From Bacteroidales bacterium (GTDB lineage: Bacteria > Bacteroidota > Bacteroidia > Bacteroidales > Bacteroidaceae), in NCBI GenBank assembly GCA_004557035.1, contig SFFB01000018.1, positions 1-36,948 on the forward strand: a stretch of DNA of 36,948 nt. The letters run 5' to 3'. The position numbers were made by a program, and so were the translations under genes. The notes below the pieces were generated by a model that searched no databases, was not told the DNA's origin, and was given only the letters and a program-made list of their open reading frames with translations. This document shows positions 7,303 to 16,639 of the stretch, piece after piece. The number at the start of each line of letters is the position of its first letter. Position 1 is the stretch's first letter.

Positions 7303-8781
7303 TTAGCCCACGGCGCCCTCGAGCGAAACGCTCAGCAGTTTCTGTGCCTCGACGGCAAACTCCATGGGGAGCTTGTTGATGACCTCCTTGGCATAGCCGC
7401 CCACGATGAGGTCGACGGCGTCTTCCATAGGGATGCCACGCTGACGGCAATAAAACAGCTGGTCTTCTGAGATCTTCGACGTGGTGGCTTCGTGCTCGAC
7501 GATGGCATCGGGATTGGCCACGTCGATATAGGGGAAGGTGTGAGCGCCACTGGTGGCACTGAGCAGCAGACTGTCGCACGAGGAATGGTTGCGGGCCCCC
7601 GCAGCCTTGGGCGCCACCTTGACCAGACCGCGATAGGAGTTCTGGCTACGGCCGGCCGAGATGCCTTTTGAAATGATAGTGGACTTGGTGTTTTTGCCTA
7701 TGTGTATCATCTTCGTGCCGGTGTCGGCCTCTTGGTAATGATTGGTCACGGCCACACTGTAGAACTCAGCCCGCGACCCGTCGCCCATCAGCACGCACGA
7801 GGGATATTTCCAGGTGATGGCCGAGCCGGTCTCGACCTGCGTCCAAGAGAGTTTGGCGTCACGCCCACGCAGTTGGCCGCGCTTGGTCACGAGGTTGTAG
7901 ACACCGCCACGCCCCTGCTCGTCGCCGGGATACCAGTTCTGTACGGTGGAATACTTCACCTCGGCCTCTTCGCCTACGACAATCTCGACGATGGCGGCGT
8001 GGAGCTGGTTTTCGTCGCGCATAGGAGCCGTGCAGCCTTCGAGATACGACACGTAGCCGCCATCGTCACACACGATGAGCGTACGCTCAAACTGGCCGGT
8101 GCCACGGGCGTTGATGCGGAAATAGGTGCTCAACTCCATGGGGCAGCGCACGCCTCGCGGGATGTAGACAAACGAACCGTCGGAAAAGACGGCGCTGTTG
8201 AGGGCCGCAAAGTAGTTGTCGGTGTGTGGCACCACGGTGCCGAGATACTTACGCACAAGCTCCGGGTTTTCTATCACAGCCTCACTGATGCTACAGAAGA
8301 CAATGCCTTTCTCTTTGAGCTTGTCTTTGAACGTGGTCTTCACTGAGACGGAGTCCATCACGGCATCGACAGCCACGCCGGCCAGGGCCATGCGCTCGTG
8401 GAGGGGAATGCCGAGCTTGTCGAAAGTCTTCATGAGTTCGGGGTCAATTTCGCCCGACTCGTTGGTCTTTTTGCCCGTGGTGGGATCGGCGTAGTACGAG
8501 ATGGCTTGGTAGTCAATCTCGGGCAGGTTGACGTGGCCCCATTTGGGCTGTTCGAGCGTCAGCCAATGCCGATAGGCTTTCAGACGAAACTCCAAGAGCC
8601 ATTCGGGCTCGTTTTTCTTGGCCGAAATGTGGCGGATGACATCTTCGTTGAGGCCTTGGCCGATGATTTCGGTCTCTACGTCGGTGGTGAAGCCGTATTC
8701 GTATTTCTTGTCGGCTACTTCCCGCACCAGCTTGTTCTTTTCTTCTTCGGGCGCGGCGGTAGCATTGATTTCACTTGACAT
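7303..8781 (-). CDS. sufB: Fe-S cluster assembly scaffold SufB
   Basis: A 492-residue SufB, the scaffold of the SufBCD complex on which Fe-S clusters are built. Typical blocks are KYEYGFTTDVETEIIGQGLNEDVIRHISAKK at the N-terminus (shown here in part), VVPHTDNYFAALNSAVFSDGSFVYIPRGV, the beta-helix region with GCTAPMRDENQLHAA, and the C-terminal SCDSLLLSATSGAHTFPYIDV. It starts 15 bp after cvpA and is the last gene of the rimP-nusA-infB-cvpA-sufB run. In many Bacteroidales sufC, sufD and sufS follow directly, but here a terminator and a convergent gene follow, so those partners must be elsewhere or absent. Confidence 0.96.
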   Translation of the reverse strand: MSSEINATAAPEEEKNKLVREVADKKYEYGFTTDVETEIIGQGLNEDVIRHISAKKNEPEWLLEFRLKAYRHWLTLEQPKWGHVNLPEIDYQAISYYADPTTGKKTNESGEIDPELMKTFDKLGIPLHERMALAGVAVDAVMDSVSVKTTFKDKLKEKGIVFCSISEAVIENPELVRKYLGTVVPHTDNYFAALNSAVFSDGSFVYIPRGVRCPMELSTYFRINARGTGQFERTLIVCDDGGYVSYLEGCTAPMRDENQLHAAIVEIVVGEEAEVKYSTVQNWYPGDEQGRGGVYNLVTKRGQLRGRDAKLSWTQVETGSAITWKYPSCVLMGDGSRAEFYSVAVTNHYQEADTGTKMIHIGKNTKSTIISKGISAGRSQNSYRGLVKVAPKAAGARNHSSCDSLLLSATSGAHTFPYIDVANPDAIVEHEATTSKISEDQLFYCRQRGIPMEDAVDLIVGGYAKEVINKLPMEFAVEAQKLLSVSLEGAVG

Positions 8782-8796
8782 AAGGCAGAAGCACTT

Positions 8797-9336
8797 TTAT
8801 TTATGGGAGAAGTTCACATAAATGGTGTCTTGATTGGCAGACACCGGGACGGTCACGTTGAGACTGTCGAGAGAGGCACCGGCTTTTTCGCCCACAAACG
8901 GCAGGACGTCGCAGACCGGCTGATAGAGGTGGGACGATGCCGTGCGGTCGGGGTTCATGATGTCGAGCTGCGTCATCATATTGAAGGCAAAGCTTAGGAG
9001 CAAGACGAACTTGACCACACTGGCCACGGCGCCCAGCAGGCTGTTGGGCAGGCCGAGCTTGATGGCCTTCAACAGATGGGTGAAACGCCCGGCCACAAAG
9101 TCGAGCAGCAGCGGGATAAAGATGCACAAGATGAAAAAGGCGATGACGCTCAGCACCATATTCACCTCACTGCCTTTGACGGCCAGAAAATCGTCGCCAA
9201 GCCAATAGGCCACGCCGGCCAATACCAGACCGATGATGACACCCAGCGTGCCCAACACTTCGCGTATCAGCCCCGAGCGCCAGCCATTGAACAAGGCCCA
9301 GAGCAAAAGCACGATGACAAATAAGTCTATAAACAT
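8797..9336 (-). CDS. cvpA: CvpA-family membrane protein
   Basis: A 179-residue inner-membrane protein with four probable membrane helices in the first ~120 residues (starting MFIDLFVIVLLLWALFNGWR) and a soluble C-terminal part. The N-terminal WALFNGWRSGLIREVLG is a CvpA hallmark. CvpA was named from colicin V production; its function in Bacteroidetes is unknown. It lies between infB and sufB, a conserved Bacteroidales arrangement. Confidence 0.9.
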   Translation of the reverse strand: MFIDLFVIVLLLWALFNGWRSGLIREVLGTLGVIIGLVLAGVAYWLGDDFLAVKGSEVNMVLSVIAFFILCIFIPLLLDFVAGRFTHLLKAIKLGLPNSLLGAVASVVKFVLLLSFAFNMMTQLDIMNPDRTASSHLYQPVCDVLPFVGEKAGASLDSLNVTVPVSANQDTIYVNFSHK

Positions 9337-9379
9337 AATATGGGAAGTCTATGGATTTTTTAACTGCACCTATTGAAAA

Positions 9380-9413
9380 CGGGCGGCGGGTGTTTGTAGT
9401 GCCCCTCCGCCCG
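9380..9413 (-). terminator. Hairpin between infB and cvpA
   Basis: CGGGCGG (9380-9386) pairs with CCGCCCG (9407-9413), with GGG/CCC pairing inside. On the minus strand it is followed by TTTTC only, so it is a weak or partial terminator that could lower cvpA-sufB expression relative to infB. Confidence 0.5.
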
Positions 9414-9447
9414 CTTCTGGTTGTGTCTGTATGGTTGAGACTGTGGC

Positions 9448-12228
9448 TTAAGACAGTTTCTGCTTCACCTCAATCTCTTGGTAAGTCTCGATGATGTCGC
9501 CCTCTTTGATGTCGTTGCAGTTGGTGAGAGAGATACCACACTCGAAGTTGGTCGTAACCTCCTTGACGTCGTCTTTGAAACGCTTCAAGGCATTGATGTC
9601 GCCCGTGAAGATGACGATGCCGTCGCGGATAAGACGGGCCTTGTCGGTGCGCTTCACCTTGCCGTCTATGACGTAAGCACCGGCCACATAGCCCACCTTG
9701 GAGATGTGGTAGACCTGACGCACTTCGATAGTGGCAGTGACTTCTTCCTTAATGACCGGCTCGAGCATGCCTTCCATGGCTTCTTTCACCTCTTCGATGG
9801 CATCATAGATGACGCTGTAGAGACGGATGTCGACGCCTTCGCGCTCGGCCAGCTTGCGTGCAGCCTGGCTCGGACGCACCTGGAAGCCCACGATGACGGC
9901 TTGCGAGGCAGCGGCAAGGGTGACGTCGTTTTCTGAAATCTGACCCACGCCTTTGTGGATGACGTTGACGGCGATGGTTTCGGTAGACAGCTTGATGAAA
10001 GAGTCAGACAGAGCTTCCACGGAGCCGTCTACGTCGCCCTTGACGATGATGTTCATCTCTTGGAACGAGCCGAGCTTGATGCGGCGACCCACCTCGTCGA
10101 GCGTCAGCATCTTGTGGGTACGGAGGTCTTGCTCACGCTGCAGCTGTTCGCGTTTGCCGGCGATTTCGCGTGCTTCCTGTTCGGTGTCCATCACGTGGAA
10201 CTGGTCGCCGGCCTGCGGCGCACCGTTGAAGCCGAGTAACGTAGCGGCCTGTGAGGGGCCGACTTCCTGGATGCGGCCGCCGCGCTCGTTGAAGAGCGCC
10301 TTGATGCGGCCGAAGTTGGTGCCGGCCAGCACGACGTCGCCTTGGCGCAACGTACCGTTGGATACCAACACGGTGGCCACATAGCCACGGCCCTTGTCGA
10401 GTGAAGACTCGATAATCGTACCAGTGGCTTTGCGGTTTGGATTGGCCTTAAGTTCGAGCATATCGGCTTCGAGCAGCACTTTTTCGAGCAACTCTTTGAC
10501 GCCGATGCCCTTCTTGGCAGAGATATCCTGACTCTGATATTTACCGCCCCAATCCTCCACGAGGAAATTCATGGCGGCCAAGCCCTCCTTAATCTTATCG
10601 GGGTTGGCGTGGGGCTTGTCAATCTTGTTGATGGCAAAGACAATGGGCACATTGGCAGCCACGGCGTGGTTGATGGCCTCTTTGGTCTGCGGCATAATAT
10701 CGTCGTCGGCCGCGATGATGATAATGGCGATGTCGGTGACTTGGGCACCACGTGCACGCATTGCCGTGAAGGCTTCGTGGCCCGGCGTGTCGAGGAAGGT
10801 GATGTGGCGGCCACTTTCGAGCGTCACGTTGTAAGCACCGATGTGCTGGGTGATGCCGCCGGCCTCGCCGGCAATGACGTTGGCCTTGCGGATATAGTCG
10901 AGCAACGAAGTCTTACCGTGGTCGACGTGGCCCATAACGGTGACAATCGGGGCACGCGGTTCGAGGTTTTCCTCGCTATCCTCCTCTTCGGCGATAGCCT
11001 CCTGGACGTCGGCACTGACGAATTCCGTCTTATAGCCAAACTCTTCGGCCACGAGTTCAATAGTTTCAGCATCGAGGCGCTGGTTGATAGACACCATGAT
11101 GCCTATGCTCATACAGGTGCCGATGACTTTCGTCACGGGTATGTCCATCATCGTGGCCAGTTCGTTGGCAGTCACGAATTCGGTCAATTTGATGACTTTG
11201 CTCTCGGCCTTTGCTTCGAGGCGCTCTTCCTCTTGCTGTGCGCGCACCTGCTCACGTTTCTCTTTGCGGTATTTGGCTCCCTTCGAGCCCTTCTGCTTGG
11301 TGGTGAGACGAGCCAGTGTCTCCTTTACCTGCTTAGCCACATCCTCTTCGCTGACTTCGGCCTTGATGACGGGCTGCGGTTTGCCTTTTTGCTTCTTATT
11401 GCGGTTTTTGCCTGCGGCATTATTCTGCGCCGGTTGTGGGCTGCCGGGAGTGGCCGGTTTGCGCTGTGCGCCTGCGGCTTCTTTTGCGGCAGCGTTGATG
11501 TCGACGCGTTCTTTGCCGATGCGGGCACGTTTTTTGCGCTCGCCGGTGGCTTGTCCTTGTTTGTTTTTCTCTTCGCGCTCTTTGCGTCTTTCTTCTTTGG
11601 TTTTCTTCTTGGGACGCGTGGTCTGGTTGAGCGCCGAGAGGTCGATGGTACCCAGCACCTTGGGGCCGGTAATCTCGCCCTGGGGTTTCAGCTTAAAGAT
11701 GCCGTCGGTCTCTTCGCCGATGGCCTTGGCCCGTTCTTCGACAGAAGGTTTCTCGGCTTTGGGCTGAGGCTCGGCCGGGGCGGTCTGTTCTTCTGCAGCC
11801 GGTGTTTCGGCCTTAGGCTCAGCCGGAGTTTCGACGGGCTCGGCGGCGGGAGCAGGCGTTTTAGCCTCTACCGGTTCGGTTTCGGCTTTGGGTTGGTCGC
11901 CGGCAATGTTGATGGACCCTACGACCTTGATTTTCGGTTTGCGCTCGTCGGGTATTTCGGTCTTGATTTCTTCGACGACCTGGCGGGCGCTTTGCTTTTT
12001 CGCCTCTTTTTGTTCTTTTCCTTTTTGTCGGCTTTGAATCATTTGGGCGGCCTCGTCGCGCAGTTCTTTATCTGCGCCGAATTCCTTCCGCAGCAATTCG
12101 TATTGATCCTCAGAAATCTTTTCACTGGGCACGGGCCTGACCTCGTATCCCTTTGATGCAAGAACATCGACGACGGTTTGCAGTCCGACGTTAAATTCTT
12201 TAATGACTTTGTTTATTCTTATGCTCAT
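9448..12228 (-). CDS. infB: Translation initiation factor IF-2
   Basis: A 926-residue IF-2, the GTPase that places initiator tRNA on the 30S subunit and promotes 70S formation. ATG 12228 gives MSIRINKVIKEFNVG, the conserved IF2_N start; the frame runs 46 codons further up without family likeness. A long charged linker rich in K, E, P and A follows. The G domain starts near residue 433 (GHVDHGKT), with DTPGHEAF near 480, NKID near 533 and SAKKGIGV after it. Domains II, III and C2 complete the protein. The gene follows nusA in the rimP operon. Confidence 0.97.
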   Translation of the reverse strand: MSIRINKVIKEFNVGLQTVVDVLASKGYEVRPVPSEKISEDQYELLRKEFGADKELRDEAAQMIQSRQKGKEQKEAKKQSARQVVEEIKTEIPDERKPKIKVVGSINIAGDQPKAETEPVEAKTPAPAAEPVETPAEPKAETPAAEEQTAPAEPQPKAEKPSVEERAKAIGEETDGIFKLKPQGEITGPKVLGTIDLSALNQTTRPKKKTKEERRKEREEKNKQGQATGERKKRARIGKERVDINAAAKEAAGAQRKPATPGSPQPAQNNAAGKNRNKKQKGKPQPVIKAEVSEEDVAKQVKETLARLTTKQKGSKGAKYRKEKREQVRAQQEEERLEAKAESKVIKLTEFVTANELATMMDIPVTKVIGTCMSIGIMVSINQRLDAETIELVAEEFGYKTEFVSADVQEAIAEEEDSEENLEPRAPIVTVMGHVDHGKTSLLDYIRKANVIAGEAGGITQHIGAYNVTLESGRHITFLDTPGHEAFTAMRARGAQVTDIAIIIIAADDDIMPQTKEAINHAVAANVPIVFAINKIDKPHANPDKIKEGLAAMNFLVEDWGGKYQSQDISAKKGIGVKELLEKVLLEADMLELKANPNRKATGTIIESSLDKGRGYVATVLVSNGTLRQGDVVLAGTNFGRIKALFNERGGRIQEVGPSQAATLLGFNGAPQAGDQFHVMDTEQEAREIAGKREQLQREQDLRTHKMLTLDEVGRRIKLGSFQEMNIIVKGDVDGSVEALSDSFIKLSTETIAVNVIHKGVGQISENDVTLAAASQAVIVGFQVRPSQAARKLAEREGVDIRLYSVIYDAIEEVKEAMEGMLEPVIKEEVTATIEVRQVYHISKVGYVAGAYVIDGKVKRTDKARLIRDGIVIFTGDINALKRFKDDVKEVTTNFECGISLTNCNDIKEGDIIETYQEIEVKQKLS

Positions 12229-12384
12229 ATTTTTATTGATGATGTGGATGAATGTGAGAAGAGGGCGCTTTGTGGGCCTTACCCTCTTCGTTTTCAGGTT
12301 CGCGCGAGGTAATCCTCCGGGGTTGTCATTGGGTTTGTCGCCGCGGGGACATTCAGAGGGTGTCACCGCGCGGTTTCCACACCA

Positions 12385-13662
12385 TTAGCTTTGGGTCGTG
12401 TCGTCGTCTTCAAACTCGGCCTTCAATACACGCAGCAGTTCGTCGACGGTGTCTTCTTCGAGGTCTGCCTTTTCGATGAGCAGTTCGCGTGGGGCGTTGA
12501 GCACCTCTTTGGCTGTGGTGAAGCCGATGGCCTTGATGGCGTCGATGACCCACTGGTCCACTTCGTCGGCAAACTCTTCGAGATAGATGTCGTCGGTTTG
12601 TTCGCTCTCTTCGGTTTCGCGGTAGACGTCGATGGTGTATCCCGTGAGCATGGAGGCCAGTTTGATGTTGGTGCCGCCTTTACCGATGGCCAGCGACACT
12701 TGGTCGGGGCGGAGGTAGACTTCGGCTTTGTGGTCTTCTTCGTTGAGGTTGATGCTCAGTATCTGTGCGGGACTGAGTGCGCGCTGTATGAAGAACTTGA
12801 TGTTTGAGGTATAGTTGATGACGTCGATGTTTTCGTTGTTGAGTTCGCGTACGATGCCGTGGATGCGTGCGCCTTTCACGCCGACGCAGGCGCCGATGGC
12901 GTCGATGCGGTCGTCATAGCTTTCGACGGCAATCTTGGCGCGTTCGCCCGGGATGCGTGCCACGCGTTGCAGGGTGATGAGTCCGTCGGCTATCTCGGGG
13001 ATCTCTTGCTCGAGCAAACGACGCAAGAATTCGGGAGAAGTACGCGACACATAGATTTTAGGGTTGCCGTTGGTGTTGTCAACGCGATCGATGACGGCTC
13101 TCACGGCATCACCTTTATGGAAGAAGTCGCGCGGTATTTGCTGGCTTTTGGGCAGCAGCAGTTCGTTATGCTCTTCGTCCATGAGGAGTGTTTCGTTTTT
13201 CCAGGTCTGATAGACTTCGCCGGTGATGAGTTCACCCACGCGGTCTTTGAACTTGTTGTAGAGCGAGTCGTGCTCAAGTTCGAGGATCTTGCTGGCCAAC
13301 GTTTGTCTCAGGGTGAGGATGGCGCGGCGTCCGAACTTGGCAAAATCGATGGTTTCGCTCACCTCTTCGCCCTCTTCATAGTCCTCGTCGATTTCGCGGG
13401 CTTCGCTGAGCGATATCTGCTTGTTGGGGTCTTCCACGCAGCCGTCGGCCACGACTTCGCGGTTGCGGTAGATTTCGAAGTCGCCTTTGTCGGGGTTGAC
13501 GATGACGTCGAAATTTTCGTCGGAGCCGAAGATTTTGGCAATCACGTTGCGGAAGCTTTCTTCCAGCACGCCGACCATGGTGGTGCGGTCGATGTTTTTG
13601 GTCTCTTTAAATTCAGAGAAAGTGTCAATGAGACTGATGGTCTCTGTCTTTTTCTTTGCCAT
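12385..13662 (-). CDS. nusA: Transcription termination/antitermination factor NusA
   Basis: A 425-residue NusA, which binds RNA polymerase and modulates pausing and termination. Domains in order are the N-terminal polymerase-binding domain (to ~130), S1 (from about ITGEVYQTWKNE), KH1 and KH2 (GACVGVKGARIHGIVRELNNENIDV, then SLAIGKGGTNIKLASMLTGY) and a short helical, acidic C-terminus ending in FEDDDTTQS. The C-terminal part (about 350-420) looks like one helix-hairpin-helix repeat rather than the two AR repeats of E. coli. It lies 78 bp after rimP and 156 bp before infB. Confidence 0.96.
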   Translation of the reverse strand: MAKKKTETISLIDTFSEFKETKNIDRTTMVGVLEESFRNVIAKIFGSDENFDVIVNPDKGDFEIYRNREVVADGCVEDPNKQISLSEAREIDEDYEEGEEVSETIDFAKFGRRAILTLRQTLASKILELEHDSLYNKFKDRVGELITGEVYQTWKNETLLMDEEHNELLLPKSQQIPRDFFHKGDAVRAVIDRVDNTNGNPKIYVSRTSPEFLRRLLEQEIPEIADGLITLQRVARIPGERAKIAVESYDDRIDAIGACVGVKGARIHGIVRELNNENIDVINYTSNIKFFIQRALSPAQILSINLNEEDHKAEVYLRPDQVSLAIGKGGTNIKLASMLTGYTIDVYRETEESEQTDDIYLEEFADEVDQWVIDAIKAIGFTTAKEVLNAPRELLIEKADLEEDTVDELLRVLKAEFEDDDTTQS

Positions 13663-13740
13663 ATATATGATTGTATTGTTTGCTTGGGATGGTCTTGGGG
13701 CCGTTGGTGCGGCGTGGCGGCCGGGCTGTCGCCTATCTGT

Positions 13741-14208
13741 TTACTTGAAGTCTATCAAGTATTTGGTGTGTTTCACCTCACTGAACGCCAGGCGATAGTC
13801 GCGGTCTACGAGTTCGGGGCGTTTTTTGCCTTCGAGCCGCACCTTTTCGGTGACGGTCAGGCCGAAACCCTCTTCGTCGGCCTCGCCGAGCACGCCAACC
13901 AGTTTCTTGCCGTCGGCTTTGAGCACTTCGACGCGGTCGCCCTGATGTATCTGATACTGGCGCAACACTTTAAAGGGCTGGCCAATGCCTGCGCTGCCCA
14001 CTTCGAGTTCGAAGTCTTCGCGCTCGCGGTCGAGGCCGCTCTCGATAAAGCGGCTCAACTCCACGCAGTCTTCAATCCAGACACCGTCTTTGTGGTCAAT
14101 TTCCACCACGATGCGGTCGTCGGCCGAGATGGTCAAATCTGTCAGAAAATAGTCTTTTCCTGAAAGCCACTCTTCGACGAGGGCTTTCACTACACCTACT
14201 TCAATCAT
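13741..14208 (-). CDS. rimP: Ribosome maturation factor RimP
   Basis: A 155-residue RimP, needed for maturation of the 30S ribosomal subunit. The conserved motifs VEIDHKDGVWIEDCVELSRFIES and LEVGSAGIGQPFKVLRQY are present (the usual SSPG appears here as GSAG). It is the first gene of the rimP-nusA-infB-cvpA-sufB operon. A -7 box and a hairpin lie between it and the upstream sulfatase gene. Confidence 0.94.
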   Translation of the reverse strand: MIEVGVVKALVEEWLSGKDYFLTDLTISADDRIVVEIDHKDGVWIEDCVELSRFIESGLDREREDFELEVGSAGIGQPFKVLRQYQIHQGDRVEVLKADGKKLVGVLGEADEEGFGLTVTEKVRLEGKKRPELVDRDYRLAFSEVKHTKYLIDFK

Positions 14209-14233
14209 GCGATGTGTTGTGATAAATCTGATT

Positions 14234-14268
14234 AAAAAGAAGTGAGGAACTCTTGCAAGCCCCTCACT
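14234..14268 (-). terminator. Terminator-like hairpin in the rimP leader
   Basis: On the minus strand AGTGAGG (14268-14262) pairs with CCTCACT (14247-14241) and is followed by TCTTTTT. It is downstream of the sulfatase stop codon and also downstream of the rimP -7 box (14287-14279). It can end sulfatase transcripts, but rimP transcripts would have to read through it, so it may act as an attenuator. Confidence 0.6.
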
Positions 14269-14278
14269 CTATTCGCCT

Positions 14279-14287
14279 GCAAAGATA
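14279..14287 (-). promoter_or_regulatory. -7 box of the rimP operon
   Basis: TATCTTTGC on the minus strand is a good -7 box. The upstream region is AT-rich but shows no TTTG at the usual distance. The transcript would start near 14273. Confidence 0.6.
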
Positions 14288-14309
14288 CTAATTTCTCTTA
14301 TATATATAA

Positions 14310-16328
14310 TTATGGTGTGGATTTTTTTCGTGAGTTTTTCTCTTTGCTCTCTTTCAAGCGCTTTTTGGCTGCATCGGGCACGGCGGTCTGCCGTCGGTCG
14401 AGCAGGCACTCGGCGGTCTGGAGCATGGTGTAGCAATAGTTTTTGAGGCTGTCGAAGGCCGGGGCGGGCCGGGTTATGGTCATGCGGCCGTCGGCGGCGA
14501 TGTTGTAGTAGTATTCCAGTCCGATTTCGTCGTCGTATATGAAGAGGTGACGGCTGTCGCGTGCGGCGAGTATGTTGTCGGCCGAGTAGAACGTGGCCGG
14601 TCGCGTCTCGCGCAGAAGGTCAATGCCGAGGTCGTTTTGCACATAGGGCACGCGCAGCAGTCCGAGCACCGTCGGGGCCACGTCGACCTGGCTGGCCATG
14701 CCGCTGACCTCACGGGGGGCGATGCCTTTGCCGTAGATGATGAGCGGGATGTGGTTGTAGGCCTCGGGGAGGGCGCAGTCGGCCGGCCCGACGGTCTTGC
14801 CGTGGTCGCCGAGGAAGACAAAGATGGTGTTGTCGGCCCAAGGCTCACGGCTCACCTCGTCCATAAACCGTCCGATGCAGTGGTCGGCATATTCGACAAT
14901 GGAAAACTCCGGAGCACCGTGTTTGGCTTTGAAGCCCTCGGGCAGGCAATAGGGCGGGTGGTTGCTCACGGTGAGCAGGGTGGCCATGAAGGGCCGTCCG
15001 GTCTTGGCCTGCTCGCGCAACACGCTGACGGCCTTGCTGAAGAGGCAACTGTCCGACACACCGAAGTTGTTGACCACGTCGCTCTTGGGGAAGTCGCGCT
15101 CGGAGACTATCCAGTCGAAGCCGCCGCTACGGAGGGCCTGCTCCATGTTGTCGTATTCGGGGTCGTGGGGCATGAAAAAGAAGGTGGCATAACCGTGTTC
15201 TTTGAGCACCTGCGGCAGACCGTTGTAGCGCAGATGGGCTCTCTCTTTGAAGGCGTTGCGCTTGAGGATGGAGGGATAGGAGAAGAGCGTGGCGTAGAGC
15301 CCGTGGTTGGTGTGGTTGCCCGACGAGTAGCAGTTGGGGAAGGTGAGCGACTTTTGCCAAAGGCTGTCGAGCGATGGCGTCAGGCCGCTGCGCTCGCCGA
15401 AGCGCCCCATCAGCTTGGCCGACATAGACTCCATCAAGACCACCACGACATTGCGGCGGTCCATCGTGTCGGTCGGGCAGATTTCGCGGGCAATGGGCGA
15501 CACGTCGGCCAGGCCCTGCCGTCCGAGCAGGGTTTGCGCCTGTCCCACGGCCGTGGTCTCGTCCATCAGGCAGAGGTGGGTCTTGTCGGCTTTCAGGTCG
15601 TCGATGCACGAGGCGGCGAGGGCATACATCGGGTTGAGACCCATGTTGTTGTAGACGGGACTGGGGGTGAAGAAGGCGTCTTTTACGCGCAGGTTGGTGC
15701 CCCACGCGCCGCCATAGGCGCCCAAGAGGCAGAAGGCCGTGGCTCCGGCGGTCCACCAGCCGGCTTGTCGCCGCTCGGCAGCCGCCACTCCGGGCTCGTC
15801 GGCCTCAGAGAGCCGATGGGCCAAGCGGCGGGAGCATTTCACCAAAACCACCCAGAAGACCGTGGCCGCCACAAAAAAGCTGAAGATGTAGAAATAATAA
15901 GACGTCTCTCCAAACAGCATGCCGGCCGACATAGCGCCATATTCCGCCCAATTCCAGATGGAGGAGTTGAGCGACTTGGTGAAGTAGCTGAAATAGGGGA
16001 TGTTGGAAGCCTCGGCCATAAAGACCAAGACATAAACCACGCCAAACCACCAGACCAAGAACTTGACGAGTCGCCGCGTGAGCCGACCGCGCCACGCCGC
16101 CACGAGGGCCACGAGCAGCGGCAGAGTGAGCACATAGCAGGCCATGGCGTTGTCAAACCAAAGGCCGCGCAAGAGCGCACCGGCCACATAGTCGCCACGG
16201 CCTGTCATTTCGGGCGTGAGCGCCGCACTGGCCGCACTGAAAAACAGCAGCCGGAAGGCCGTCATCAAGGCCAACGCCGTGAGGTGGACGGAGAGAAAAA
16301 AGAGCAGTAAACTTTTGATTTTTTTCAT
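14310..16328 (-). CDS. LTA-synthase-type membrane sulfatase
   Basis: A 672-residue inner-membrane enzyme of the LtaS/sulfatase family. About five membrane helices fill residues 1-190, then a linker and the catalytic domain from about 315 (NVVVVLMESMSAKLMGRFG). The nucleophile is probably Thr340 in GNHTNHG, and FLGDHGKTVG holds metal ligands. Gram-positive LtaS polymerises glycerol phosphate; in Bacteroidetes relatives more likely move phosphoethanolamine or phosphoglycerol onto envelope glycans, but the substrate is unknown. ATG 16328 (MKKIKSLLLFF) is chosen because the earlier ATG at 16379 lies inside a promoter box (16384-16377). The terminal tail is basic. Confidence 0.88.
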   Translation of the reverse strand: MKKIKSLLLFFLSVHLTALALMTAFRLLFFSAASAALTPEMTGRGDYVAGALLRGLWFDNAMACYVLTLPLLVALVAAWRGRLTRRLVKFLVWWFGVVYVLVFMAEASNIPYFSYFTKSLNSSIWNWAEYGAMSAGMLFGETSYYFYIFSFFVAATVFWVVLVKCSRRLAHRLSEADEPGVAAAERRQAGWWTAGATAFCLLGAYGGAWGTNLRVKDAFFTPSPVYNNMGLNPMYALAASCIDDLKADKTHLCLMDETTAVGQAQTLLGRQGLADVSPIAREICPTDTMDRRNVVVVLMESMSAKLMGRFGERSGLTPSLDSLWQKSLTFPNCYSSGNHTNHGLYATLFSYPSILKRNAFKERAHLRYNGLPQVLKEHGYATFFFMPHDPEYDNMEQALRSGGFDWIVSERDFPKSDVVNNFGVSDSCLFSKAVSVLREQAKTGRPFMATLLTVSNHPPYCLPEGFKAKHGAPEFSIVEYADHCIGRFMDEVSREPWADNTIFVFLGDHGKTVGPADCALPEAYNHIPLIIYGKGIAPREVSGMASQVDVAPTVLGLLRVPYVQNDLGIDLLRETRPATFYSADNILAARDSRHLFIYDDEIGLEYYYNIAADGRMTITRPAPAFDSLKNYCYTMLQTAECLLDRRQTAVPDAAKKRLKESKEKNSRKKSTP

Positions 16329-16376
16329 ACGGGATAGACAATGCCGCCCAAACCTGCCCGCAGGTGGACGGTGGTT

Positions 16377-16384
16377 CAAAAGTA
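16377..16384 (-). promoter_or_regulatory. Promoter -7 box of the sulfatase gene
   Basis: TACTTTTG on the minus strand fits a -7 box and leaves a leader of about 45 nt before ATG 16328. The -33 element is weak. Confidence 0.5.
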
Positions 16385-16639
16385 GTAAATTTTTACGAAC
16401 AAGGCATAATTAAACCCAAAAAGATGCGCTTATGTCCCTTTGGCGAAGAGGTGAAAGCCTGTCGGGGCTTCCGTCATGGCAACGGCGAATGTTCAAAACG
16501 GTGGCACGGCGTGACAAATACCACAAGATTTAACACAAGTCCCACGCCAAACAGACCCAAAGGCACACGGGAAAATGCCCAATAGGGCCGGAACGCGCCT
16601 GAAAGCCACCTCGGCCGCCCGGTCATAAGGCCGGAAATG
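16385..16639. other. Intergenic stretch, nothing recognised
   Basis: It lies between the sulfatase promoter and the RNA-like element. Frames found here are short and without domain character. No repeat or terminator is evident. Confidence 0.35.

Noticed and set aside
10609..12156. Plus-strand frame (515 codons) opposite infB
   Set aside because: Shadow of the infB linker and G domain; Phe/Leu/Gly-rich with no family likeness.
14547..16310. Long plus-strand frame (587 codons) opposite the sulfatase gene
   Set aside because: Antisense to a well-supported gene, rich in His, Gly and Arg, with no membrane or enzyme motifs of its own.
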